Below, piece after piece: positions 35,781 through 44,084 of a stretch of DNA of 64,000 nucleotides (its first letter is position 1; each line of letters opens with the position of its first letter). The notes below the pieces were generated by a model. That model worked only from the letters and a program-made list of their open reading frames with translations. It had not been told where the DNA came from and made no database searches. The DNA is from Tubiluchus corallicola. Lineage: Eukaryota > Priapulida > Priapulimorpha > Priapulimorphida > Tubiluchidae. The translations under genes and the position numbers were made by a program. The stretch is from positions 52,501-116,500 of the forward strand of contig JAQGDQ010000608.1 of the NCBI GenBank assembly GCA_030141605.1, given 5' to 3'.

Positions 35781-35835
35781 CACACAAACACAACATTACA
35801 ATAAATGTTATTATTATAATATAAAATATTATAAC
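35502..35835. repeat. Duplicated (CA)n/(CACG)n microsatellite with a 50-bp unique tail
   Basis: Two blocks of (CA)n-(CGCA)n-(CA)n, each followed by ACAAACACAACATTACAATA and TTATTATTATAATATAAAAT then ATTATAAC (ends 35637 and 35835). The retrotransposon sits immediately after the second copy. Confidence 0.93.
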
Positions 35836-36338
35836 TGTGGATGCGCCCAGTCCAGGCAATAAAACGGCAAAAATCAATGTTGAACTGTGCGATAGACCTG
35901 CAATTTATTAAAATACAGGATTACAAAAGGTGCTTTGGAATGTGCAAAAGCTTATTACCATTTAGACAAAAAGTTTTAAGAAGTTTTAAGAAGACTGAAA
36001 CAAATTATTACTTTATGACTCTATGAAGCAATTTTAACCAATTTAAACGTTTAACTAATTATAAAGGTAGATGTGACTTACATTTACTGGTGACTTGGCT
36101 TGAAAATGCAACTAGTTAATAGACAAAAACAACGAAAGTATCACAAAACGGAATAAACAGTATAGCGGCAACAGAAAGTGTGACTACGTATAGAAACAAG
36201 TTTGATTGATAGGTGGCGTGTACTACTAAAAGCGTAAGTCACATGACTAAGGCTGGCTTCCTTTTTAAACAGTTTTGTAATTTGTAAAAAGAAAACAAAT
36301 AATGATAAAATTTTTGATTGAATTGCTTGACACCAACA
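35836..36338 (-). repeat. 3' LTR of the BEL/Pao element
   Basis: 503 bases. Read on the minus strand it begins TGTTGGTGTCAAGC and ends GGGCGCATCCACA. Differs from the other LTR at three bases. Confidence 0.96.
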
Positions 36339-36356
36339 TCTGGCTCCCCCAAAATG
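36339..36356 (-). promoter_or_regulatory. Polypurine tract
   Basis: Read on the minus strand, TTTTGGGGGAGCCAGA lies directly against the 3' LTR, the expected place for plus-strand priming. Confidence 0.7.
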
Positions 36357-36361
36357 TCTTC

Positions 36362-39300
36362 TTAAGAATTTTGACAAGTGGCTCCCTCGACGGGAATTGA
36401 ACCTTCATCATTCTCCACAAGTAGAACTAGTTTGGAGATCGGTCTGTCAAGTTCTGTATCCTGTGTTTTGACTCTCACGCTCCGGACTTGATCCTGACAG
36501 TCTGGATAGGTCCTAATAACGCGACATAATTTCCAAACGTTTCTAGGTTGATTGTCATCCATGATGAGGCAAATGTCACCGATCTTCAGTGAGCGCTTGT
36601 GATGAAGCCATTTGGATCTCGACTGCAGGCTTTGCAAATATTCTCTCTTCCACCGAGTCCAGAATTGTTCCATCAGATACTGGACTCTTCTCCATTGCTT
36701 GCGACAGTACAGGTCCGGTCGCTGGAAGTTTCCTGGTGGAGGAAGAACCACTCTTGTTTTCCCAGTCAAAATAGAATTGGGGGATAAAGGCAAAAGTTCC
36801 TGGTCGCTCAGTGCTTCAACTGTAATCGGTCGACTATTCATGACTGCCTCTACTTCGATCAACAGCGTCCTAAGAGATTCATCTGTGAGAAGTGCAGAAT
36901 TCTCTTGTAGCAAGGCTTCAAGAATGCGTCTCGAGGCCCCAATCAAACGTTCCCATGCGCCTCCATGGTGGCTGGCTGATGGCACATTGAATTTCCAATC
37001 TGCTCCATGCTGCAACAGATAATTGCGAATTTTTTCGTTGTCCATCTCTTTGAAGCATTCCTTTGTCTCAGTTATGGTTCCCACAAAGTTGGTACCGCAA
37101 TCACTTCGCATTTGCCTAATTGGACCCCTTCTGGCAAGGAAGCGACGTAGTGCCATAATGAAGGCATCTGTGTCTAGTGATGCAGCTAACTCTAAATGGA
37201 CAGCTCTGCTTACCAAGCAGGTAAAAATGATGCCGTAGCGTTTTAGAGTCTTACGGCCTTCTCGAACAAAAAACGGTCCAAACGCATCCGTGGCACAATA
37301 TGTAAATGGCGGTGATGGCGTGAGACGATCGACTGGCAGGACCGACATCTTTTGCTCTTCATGTGGGCGGCGTAACTTACGGCAAGTAATGCAGTTTCTG
37401 ATGACGTTGCGTACATTTGAATTGAGATTGATTATCCATAATCCTGCAGTTCGAATCGCGTTCATGGTTAGACCACGTCCAGAATGATGTACAATCTTTT
37501 CGTGAAACCATCTGATAATTAGCTTCGAAGTTGCCGTTTTAGGTGGAATTATGACCGGATGCTTCTCGCCAAATGTCAAATCGGATTGCTGTATTCTTCC
37601 ACCAACTCGCATTACTCCTAATTTGTCCACGAATGGGCTCAACGGTTTACAGTTTCTTTTAAAGGTTTCACCATTTCTCGACTGAAGAAGAAGGTATAAC
37701 ATATTCTCTGCGGCAAGTAATGACTCAACAGAAAATTGTCCATTCATTTCTACGTCATTCATTAAGGAGCTGGTAGTCGGCTTTGCAGTGGAAAGATTCG
37801 ATCTGAATACATTGCAAGCTCGCATAACTGTTGCAAGTGTTCTCTTCATCTTGTACCACGAAGAACAGCGTGATTCTAAAGTGTCAATAAGCCTGGTAGA
37901 GTCATGTGATGCAGCGCCAATTGTCCTGACTGATTTCAATTCGGGATCGGTCTCTGCAATGCTAAATGACTGCATGCCAGTTTTCTTCCAAAATTCATCT
38001 TCAGCATAAAGCATTTTCGGTCCACGAAACCAAATGTTGTTGTTGATAAACTGTTCTACTTGCTGACCTCGAGAAGCCACGTCACTCGGGTTTGATTTAG
38101 TATCAATATAGTGCCAATGCGTCGGGTTCGATTTGTCTAGAATCTGCTGCACTCTGTTGGCGACAAAAATCTTAAACCTCCTTGTTTGGTTTGCTATATA
38201 GCTCAACACTACTTTGGAATCGCTCCAATAATAATGCTGCGCGTTTTCATAGTCCAGCTCGTGGTCCAACATACTGGCAGTGTTCACTGATAATACTGCA
38301 GCTGTGAGTTCGAGTCTAGGCATGGTCACATGCTTGACAGGTGTGACACGAGCTTTACCTTGAATTAAGGTACAGTGTATCTGGTTGGTGCTATCAACAA
38401 GCCTTAGGTATGAACATGTACCATATCCGACCTCACTTGCATCAGAAAAGTGATGTATCTGGATGTCCTGTATTTCACCAAAATCATCTGGGTGAAAACA
38501 GCGAGGAATTCGTAACTGCTCTATTAAAGGCAAGCTTCGTCTCCAGATTTCCCAGCGTTGTCTAACATTTTCTGGTACTGACTCATCCCAACCAAGACGA
38601 TCACGCGTGAGTTCTTGCAGTATAATCTTTCCTATCAACAAGGCAGGTGAAATAAGACCCATTACGTCATAAATGCTGTGGATCGTTGAAAGTATGCCTC
38701 GTCGAGTCAAGGGTGTGTCATTCAGCCGTATGCGGAAACCAAAGGCGTCGTTTTGTATATACCATGACACGCCTAGGGCATACTCTATCTGTTCCTTGTA
38801 AGCGTTGATCGTTTTGCTTTCCCGGTTCGCACGATCTTCAATCGGAATGGCGGCTATGATCTCTGATTTGTTAGCAACAAACTGTGTTAATCTAAAATTT
38901 CCTTTCTGACAGAGATCCTTTAACTGTGTCGCTATAGCAGTGGCATCATGAGTTGTAGAAGCAAATTTACAACAGTCGTCCACATAGAAATTAAACAAAA
39001 TTGTTTGAGTCACATCGCGTGGGAAGGCAGTAACATTGTCTTTAGCTGTCTGCTGTAATGCGAAATTGGCACATACTCCTGATGATACTGCCCCAAACAA
39101 GTGGACTAGCATTCGGTAGTCACGCGGCGGATTTTTTGGGTCACCCTGGTCCCACCATAAAAATCTTACGTATTCTGCTTGGTGGCGTGGAATTGCAACC
39201 CTGTAGTACATCGATTGTATGTCGGCCATGAAAGCCGCTGGTCCTTGTCTAAAACGGCACAAGACTCCCAATAATGAGTTGGTTAAATTTGGCGCTTGCA

Positions 39301-40807
39301 AAAGTTCGTTGTTCAAGGAAGTTCCCATGAACACGGCGCTGCAGTTAAACACAACTCTGATTTTCTTCTTGCGCTTATGGTAAACTGGGTGGTGGGGTAT
39401 GTACCACACTTTTCCTGCATCTGGGTACGGCTCTGAGGGTGGCACCTTTTCGGCATATCCGTTTTCTAGCATCTTATTCATGAACGCAGTATATTCGTTT
39501 CTCAGCTCTTCAGCCTGAAACCTTTTGGCTAAACTGCGCATGCGCTGTTCGGCTTGTACCCTGTTATTTGGCATAACTGGATTATCCTTCTTGAATGGCA
39601 ACGGCACAACATATTTTCCATTCTTGTAACAAGTCTGCGCAGTAACTTTGTTCATGAAAAGCTTTTCCTCTTGAGAATCACCATAACCATTAGCGTCAGT
39701 TGCATTCTGAACGGCAGTAGGGATGCTAAACTGACAAGACGAAATTTCTTCGGTGGCGGCATCTGTGCATATCACCCGGCTATAGCTGGATCTAAGACCT
39801 TCGCGTGACGCTTTACCAATTACGCCCTGTACCGTCCAGCCTAAACGTGTAAGAACAGCATAACAATTAAAATCTGGGTGGCTAATGACTTGCAGAGGCT
39901 CCATTGCCTTTGGTGTGTTCATGCCTAATAGTAAACCAACTTCAACATTGTGCATTATAGGATGGAGTGATTTCGCTATGTCACTCAAATGCCTCAATTC
40001 TTCCACTTTGTTAGGATCTGGTATCTCGTTTCTATCAGCTGGAATTAACTCTTTCGTAAACAAACGTGGTAACTCAACGACGTTGCTACCATTCAAGCGC
40101 GAAACGCATAAACCATCAATTCCTTGTGATTTAATTAAATGAGTCCCACTAAGTGTGCGTAGGCGGATGTCAGTATACTGCCCGGTAGCCCCTAATTCTT
40201 CAGCTAGCTCTTCTGAAATGAAGCCGTCATTACTACCTGGGTCTAAGAAGCAGTAGGCTACGCGGCTGTTATGAACGTTATCTTTGTGAAAGATCTTAAC
40301 TGGGACTATTGCCATTGAAACTACGCTGTCGGCTGAAGTGACGTTACTAGTGTTTACGCGAGAAATTGAAGCAGTCGAAGTTGATTGATGTTGATTTGTA
40401 GGCTTAGCTTCACGTATTGCATCAGTTCGTAACTGTGAACTATCACCGCTTACACCTGACTGTGATTGCGTGTCGATATGAAGCACTGTGGGATGAGTGC
40501 GTTTGCATATATCACAATGTTTCTTAGATCTACAATCCTTATACGCATGAAAAGTCCCATTCAAGCATCCAAAACAAATTTTATTGTCTTTGACAAACTT
40601 TCTTTTGGCATCGTAGGAAAGCTGACTGAACTCTTTGCATTTATCTAAACGATGATTAGTAGCTGAGCAATAAAAACAAGGCCTTTGTTTTAGAGTTTGA
40701 CCCTTTGACATATTATTAGAGTCAATAGCGAATGATGACGATTTGCGACTACCACCTTTGGAAGTCTTAAATGTATGCTCTTCCCCTTTATCTGTAGATT
40801 TTGCCAT
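36362..40807 (-). CDS. pol: BEL/Pao Pol polyprotein (protease, RT, RNase H, integrase)
   Basis: 1481 codons from ATG 40807; the frame is open further upstream. Zinc knuckle CFYCSATNHRLDKC at residues 44-57 and a second Cys/His cluster at 78-110. Retropepsin-like FLDPGSNDG around Asp189 (family usually D-S/T-G). Reverse transcriptase with Asp529 and the YVDD box at 608-611. RNase H with Asp789, Glu833, Asp863 and Asp909. Integrase with an HHCC-type zinc site (His1102, His1107, Cys1139, Cys1142) and the D-D-E set Asp1174, Asp1236, Glu1286. A DUF5641-like C-terminus (WTRWKREYLQSLQSRSKW) follows. All catalytic residues I can check are present, so Pol looks intact. Confidence 0.96.
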   Translation of the reverse strand: MAKSTDKGEEHTFKTSKGGSRKSSSFAIDSNNMSKGQTLKQRPCFYCSATNHRLDKCKEFSQLSYDAKRKFVKDNKICFGCLNGTFHAYKDCRSKKHCDICKRTHPTVLHIDTQSQSGVSGDSSQLRTDAIREAKPTNQHQSTSTASISRVNTSNVTSADSVVSMAIVPVKIFHKDNVHNSRVAYCFLDPGSNDGFISEELAEELGATGQYTDIRLRTLSGTHLIKSQGIDGLCVSRLNGSNVVELPRLFTKELIPADRNEIPDPNKVEELRHLSDIAKSLHPIMHNVEVGLLLGMNTPKAMEPLQVISHPDFNCYAVLTRLGWTVQGVIGKASREGLRSSYSRVICTDAATEEISSCQFSIPTAVQNATDANGYGDSQEEKLFMNKVTAQTCYKNGKYVVPLPFKKDNPVMPNNRVQAEQRMRSLAKRFQAEELRNEYTAFMNKMLENGYAEKVPPSEPYPDAGKVWYIPHHPVYHKRKKKIRVVFNCSAVFMGTSLNNELLQAPNLTNSLLGVLCRFRQGPAAFMADIQSMYYRVAIPRHQAEYVRFLWWDQGDPKNPPRDYRMLVHLFGAVSSGVCANFALQQTAKDNVTAFPRDVTQTILFNFYVDDCCKFASTTHDATAIATQLKDLCQKGNFRLTQFVANKSEIIAAIPIEDRANRESKTINAYKEQIEYALGVSWYIQNDAFGFRIRLNDTPLTRRGILSTIHSIYDVMGLISPALLIGKIILQELTRDRLGWDESVPENVRQRWEIWRRSLPLIEQLRIPRCFHPDDFGEIQDIQIHHFSDASEVGYGTCSYLRLVDSTNQIHCTLIQGKARVTPVKHVTMPRLELTAAVLSVNTASMLDHELDYENAQHYYWSDSKVVLSYIANQTRRFKIFVANRVQQILDKSNPTHWHYIDTKSNPSDVASRGQQVEQFINNNIWFRGPKMLYAEDEFWKKTGMQSFSIAETDPELKSVRTIGAASHDSTRLIDTLESRCSSWYKMKRTLATVMRACNVFRSNLSTAKPTTSSLMNDVEMNGQFSVESLLAAENMLYLLLQSRNGETFKRNCKPLSPFVDKLGVMRVGGRIQQSDLTFGEKHPVIIPPKTATSKLIIRWFHEKIVHHSGRGLTMNAIRTAGLWIINLNSNVRNVIRNCITCRKLRRPHEEQKMSVLPVDRLTPSPPFTYCATDAFGPFFVREGRKTLKRYGIIFTCLVSRAVHLELAASLDTDAFIMALRRFLARRGPIRQMRSDCGTNFVGTITETKECFKEMDNEKIRNYLLQHGADWKFNVPSASHHGGAWERLIGASRRILEALLQENSALLTDESLRTLLIEVEAVMNSRPITVEALSDQELLPLSPNSILTGKTRVVLPPPGNFQRPDLYCRKQWRRVQYLMEQFWTRWKREYLQSLQSRSKWLHHKRSLKIGDICLIMDDNQPRNVWKLCRVIRTYPDCQDQVRSVRVKTQDTELDRPISKLVLLVENDEGSIPVEGATCQNS

Positions 40808-40866
40808 AGCTTGTCGGCTAAGAATAGGATGAGATAAACTTTTCGTCCTATCACTGATATGTTTAA

Positions 40867-41475
40867 CTACCTCGGTGAATTTCGGCGGTCTACCATAAGT
40901 TCATAACGCTTTTCTATTTTCTGCGCATGCTCAAGAACTTGATCTTGCATACGATAGGGTAGCTTAGAGCAAACTAATTGTATAGTACACGGGTCATCTA
41001 GCGATAACAAATATGCATTATCATGCATAGATGCTCCGCAATTGTTCAGAAAAGCAGAAAACTCTTCAACTGAATCGACGTCATCCATTTTTGTGATAGG
41101 CTTCCAAGATCTCAATTTAGTTTTAAATGCTGCAGCAGCGACTGACGAATTCCCGTATTTAGCGTGCAATGCGGCAACGGCATGATCGTACGGCTTCCTA
41201 TTATTCTCTGATGCTTCAACTAATGTCTGTGCCTTTCCTTCAGTGTACTGAACCAAATATCTGTACAACTGTAACTGATCAGTTATGCAAGTTTCAAATG
41301 TCTGTTTAAAAACTGTGATAAAGGCGTTATATTTTGTTACGTCATGTCCATTAAATTTCACCAATTCAGGCGGCGGTAATTTTTGCAAACTGACTATCTG
41401 GTTAAGACATTTCGCTTGATCTAGAAAAGCTTTAGCAATTAACTCGGGGTCGATGGCTACTGTAGTCCGGCATTC
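40867..41475 (-). CDS. gag: BEL/Pao Gag core (DUF1759-like), out of frame with both neighbours
   Basis: The Gag-typical region PELVKFNGHDVTKYNAFITV and VEEFSAFLNNCGAS is read in a frame offset by one base from the SAP segment and from Pol. The open frame extends upstream of any Met to about 41475, so no separate start is needed if the offset is a shift. It ends at a TAG at 40867; the Pol frame is open across the same bases. Because the two offsets cancel, two compensating small indels, or sequence errors, in what is normally one long Gag-Pol frame are the simplest reading. Programmed frameshifting is less likely. Confidence 0.85.
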   Translation of the reverse strand, partial: ECRTTVAIDPELIAKAFLDQAKCLNQIVSLQKLPPPELVKFNGHDVTKYNAFITVFKQTFETCITDQLQLYRYLVQYTEGKAQTLVEASENNRKPYDHAVAALHAKYGNSSVAAAAFKTKLRSWKPITKMDDVDSVEEFSAFLNNCGASMHDNAYLLSLDDPCTIQLVCSKLPYRMQDQVLEHAQKIEKRYELMVDRRNSPR

Positions 41476-41773
41476 TTTGCGATTGCTGTCGTGAGATGTC
41501 TACTAACGTGCGCTGCTGTAAGTCCGCAATAGGTAGTTGTTGACCTTGACCATCAGGTGTCTGGGATTCGCTTATCGGCTCAGGTAAATCTTCTATCATG
41601 GCGTCGCTTGTTCTCTCGGCTTCATGGCGGGCGTCTCTCGCGTCCTTCAGCATCCTGGCGATGAGTTGGTCCTTAGTGCCCTCCTCTGGTAGTCCATAGT
41701 CTATACATAAGTTTTTCAAATCGGCTTTGTGCATTTTACGTAAGTTGCTCTCCGTGAGTGCTAATTGAGCCAT
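41432..41773 (-). CDS. gag: BEL/Pao Gag N-terminal segment with SAP motif
   Basis: An ORF of 113 codons starting at ATG 41773, just inside the 5' LTR. Residues about 9-43 fit a SAP motif (LRKMHKADLKNLCIDYGLPE, then TKDQLIARML). SAP helices bind AT-rich DNA in chromatin proteins and occur at the N-terminus of some BEL Gag proteins. It ends at a TAA at 41432, while the Gag core continues in the next frame, which overlaps from about 41475. This segment and Pol are in the same frame (starts 966 bases apart). Confidence 0.85.
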   Translation of the reverse strand: MAQLALTESNLRKMHKADLKNLCIDYGLPEEGTKDQLIARMLKDARDARHEAERTSDAMIEDLPEPISESQTPDGQGQQLPIADLQQRTLVDISRQQSQRMPDYSSHRPRVNC

Positions 41774-41803
41774 CTCTACACCCCTAGCAGTAAATGTCTA
41801 TGA

Positions 41804-42306
41804 TGTGGATGCGCCCAGTCCAGGCAATAAAACGGCAAAAATCAATGTTGAACTGTGCGATAGACCTGCAATTTATTAAAATACAGGATTACAAAAGGTG
41901 CTTTGGAATGTGCAAAAGCTTATTACCATTTAGACAAAAAGTTATAAGAAGTTTTAAGAAGACTGAAACAAATTATTACTTTATGACTCTATGAAGCAAT
42001 TTTAACCGATTTAAACGTTTAACTAATTATAAAGGTAGATGTGACTTACATTTACTGGTGACTTGGCTTGAAAATGCAACTAGTTAATAGACAAAAACAA
42101 CGAAAGTATCACAAAACGGAATAAACAGTATAGCGGCAACAGAAAGTGTGACTACGTATAGAAACAAGTTTGATTGATAGGTGGCGTGTACTACTAAAAG
42201 CGTAAGTCACATGACTAAGGCTAGCTTCCTTTTTAAACAGTTTTGTAATTTGTAAAAAGAAAACAAATAATGATAAAATTTTTGATTGAATTGCTTGACA
42301 CCAACA
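41804..42306 (-). repeat. 5' LTR of the BEL/Pao element
   Basis: 503 bases, same termini as the 3' LTR. The first gag ATG follows only about 30 bases after its inner end, so the leader is very short. I see no TGG-initial primer-binding site there. Confidence 0.96.
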
Positions 42307-42311
42307 ATAAC

Positions 42312-44032
42312 TATAACTGACACCCATGCAATGTTAGCTCCTGTTTAAACTTTCGCAAGCTTAGACATACTTTGTCACCAAACTGCTTCAAAATTTAGAC
42401 CCCATTGAGTCGTATTAACTAAAGCTACTGCGACAAAAACTTGTCCATTGCAATGTTCTACAAACACAATTTAAAACTTTGCATTCTTAATTTTAACTGG
42501 AGCCAGGCGGCACACTGTCCTGTATACACTATGCACAAAGATGCAGGCTACGTGGAAAGAGGAAATAATAATCATATTAGTGAAATTAATAGTAGTGCAC
42601 GTGAGTGAAAAACTGTGTTACATATGTCTGCATCTTCAACATCGTTATTATAATTACTACCTTTGTATGTAAAGTGTAAAGCAAGAATACATTCATGACT
42701 GACTAGTACCTGAGCAGCACACATATAATTATGTTATAAATTCACATGAGCCGACATGACTTGCGTGCCAAGTAAAGAAAAAAAGTGAAACGACTTAAAT
42801 CGCTAATCAACTGAATTTATTTTGTTTCGCAATTTTACATTATAGACTAATTTTAACTTGGCGTTATTTTTAAACTAAATGGCTTGGAAATTTTTAGTTA
42901 ATTTAGTGTTATTCTGTTACCTCTAAATTGTGTTATAATTTATAAATATTACTTGGCGCGTAAATGATAGATATGTCAGGTAACAGTGCTGTAAAACTGG
43001 TGTTAGGCAATGGATGTGGGCTTTCACGTCCATAGCATGTCAACACTGTAGCAGTTTTTGTCAGAATTAGTACTATTTTGAGACTTCACCTACATTTGCT
43101 CTAATATTAACCCTTGCATAGTTGCAACATGTAAATAAATGTTCTGTTGTGCTTAATTCAATATTGCACATGGCATGATACCTTATAATTTGCTTTCACT
43201 TTGACCATTATAAATATAATTAAGGTCTTACCTCTAATTACCAAAATAGACTTTACCTCTACATGACAGAATTTTGCGATAAACTCCCGTTTCAGTTTAT
43301 TGCTTTACAGATATCTCAATTTTGTGTTCTTATCGCTTGTCTTGTATTACCGATGTCATTTTACTTTTAGATAACATGTTAATCTGTTCTGCTTTTTCTC
43401 TTCTCATATTCTTTCAATCTTTGTCTATAAGAATTCCATTTGTGTTTGCTAATTTTTTCATTGCGTTGTGATTAATACCAACTCGCATCACACTAGCATT
43501 TGATTTAGTTATTCCACGCTTAGCTGGCTAATCTTCTACTTCTTGATGAATAAAAGAAGTTCTGTAAAACTACATTTTCTATAACGGATACATTCTTCAG
43601 TTGGCCGTTCTTCAGTACGTTCAGTAATTTGCTTTTCTAGACATTCCCAATATAATTCTTACTGACTTGGCTCGAATGCGGTCCAATTCGTCTAACTCGT
43701 TTCTTTTTCATGTTTGAACAAGTTTCAGTATTATAGATTAACGATGGTATTGCCAGTGGTTCAAAGGGTTTTAATGTCATTTCTACTGACATTCTTTCCA
43801 CATCGCTGATGGTTTCATGGATGAACATGCTTTGGAAAAAAGCAATTCAATTCAAAAACAGCAGAATGCAGGACAACAAAGTTACGTTATCGTTGCCCTG
43901 ATTGTTGAATGCTATTATTTTTGTATTAAGTTATTTCAAAGTTGGTTTTAGTTTTCGTAGACTGTTTATTGCGAGTCTAACGTTTTGTTTGTTTGTATTT
44001 TATATTTTATTTTATTGTTCTTGTTGTTTTAG
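42312..44032. other. No exon recognised upstream of KIF15
   Basis: AT-rich DNA between the retrotransposon and the first KIF15 exon I can support. The ATG-bearing exon, which must end in phase 1, should lie here or further left. No ORF with a clear donor was found. Confidence 0.5.
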
Positions 44033-44084
44033 ACCTTGAGATTTCTTCTTGTTCGCTGTCAAGTACAAGCAGTGGGAGTGGCAG
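44033..44084 (+). CDS. KIF15: KIF15 exon 1 as numbered here (Ser-rich N-terminal exon)
   Basis: Fifty-two bases between acceptor tgttgttttag and donor gtaaag, encoding [16 protein letters not shown]. Phases fit exon 2 through a Ser codon. No Met, so an upstream exon must exist. Short and poorly conserved, hence less sure. Confidence 0.6.

Larger units (their letters stand above)
35836..42306 (-). mobile_element. BEL/Pao LTR retrotransposon, nearly full length, young
   Basis: A 6471-bp element on the minus strand with 503-bp LTRs at both ends, TG...CA termini, and the 5-bp target duplication ATAAC at 35831-35835 and 42307-42311. The LTRs differ at three positions, so insertion is recent. The order SAP-Gag, DUF1759-type Gag, zinc knuckles, aspartic protease, reverse transcriptase, RNase H, integrase, DUF5641-type C-terminus is that of BEL/Pao. 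The segment encoding most of Gag is out of frame with the parts before and after it (see the gag entries). It lies in the region between ELMO and KIF15. Confidence 0.97.

Noticed and set aside
35462-35877. ORFs of Thr-His and Cys-Val repeats
   Set aside because: (CA)n and (CACG)n microsatellites.
41774-41803. Primer-binding site of the retrotransposon
   Set aside because: No TGG-initial sequence matching a tRNA 3' end directly after the 5' LTR; cannot be assigned.
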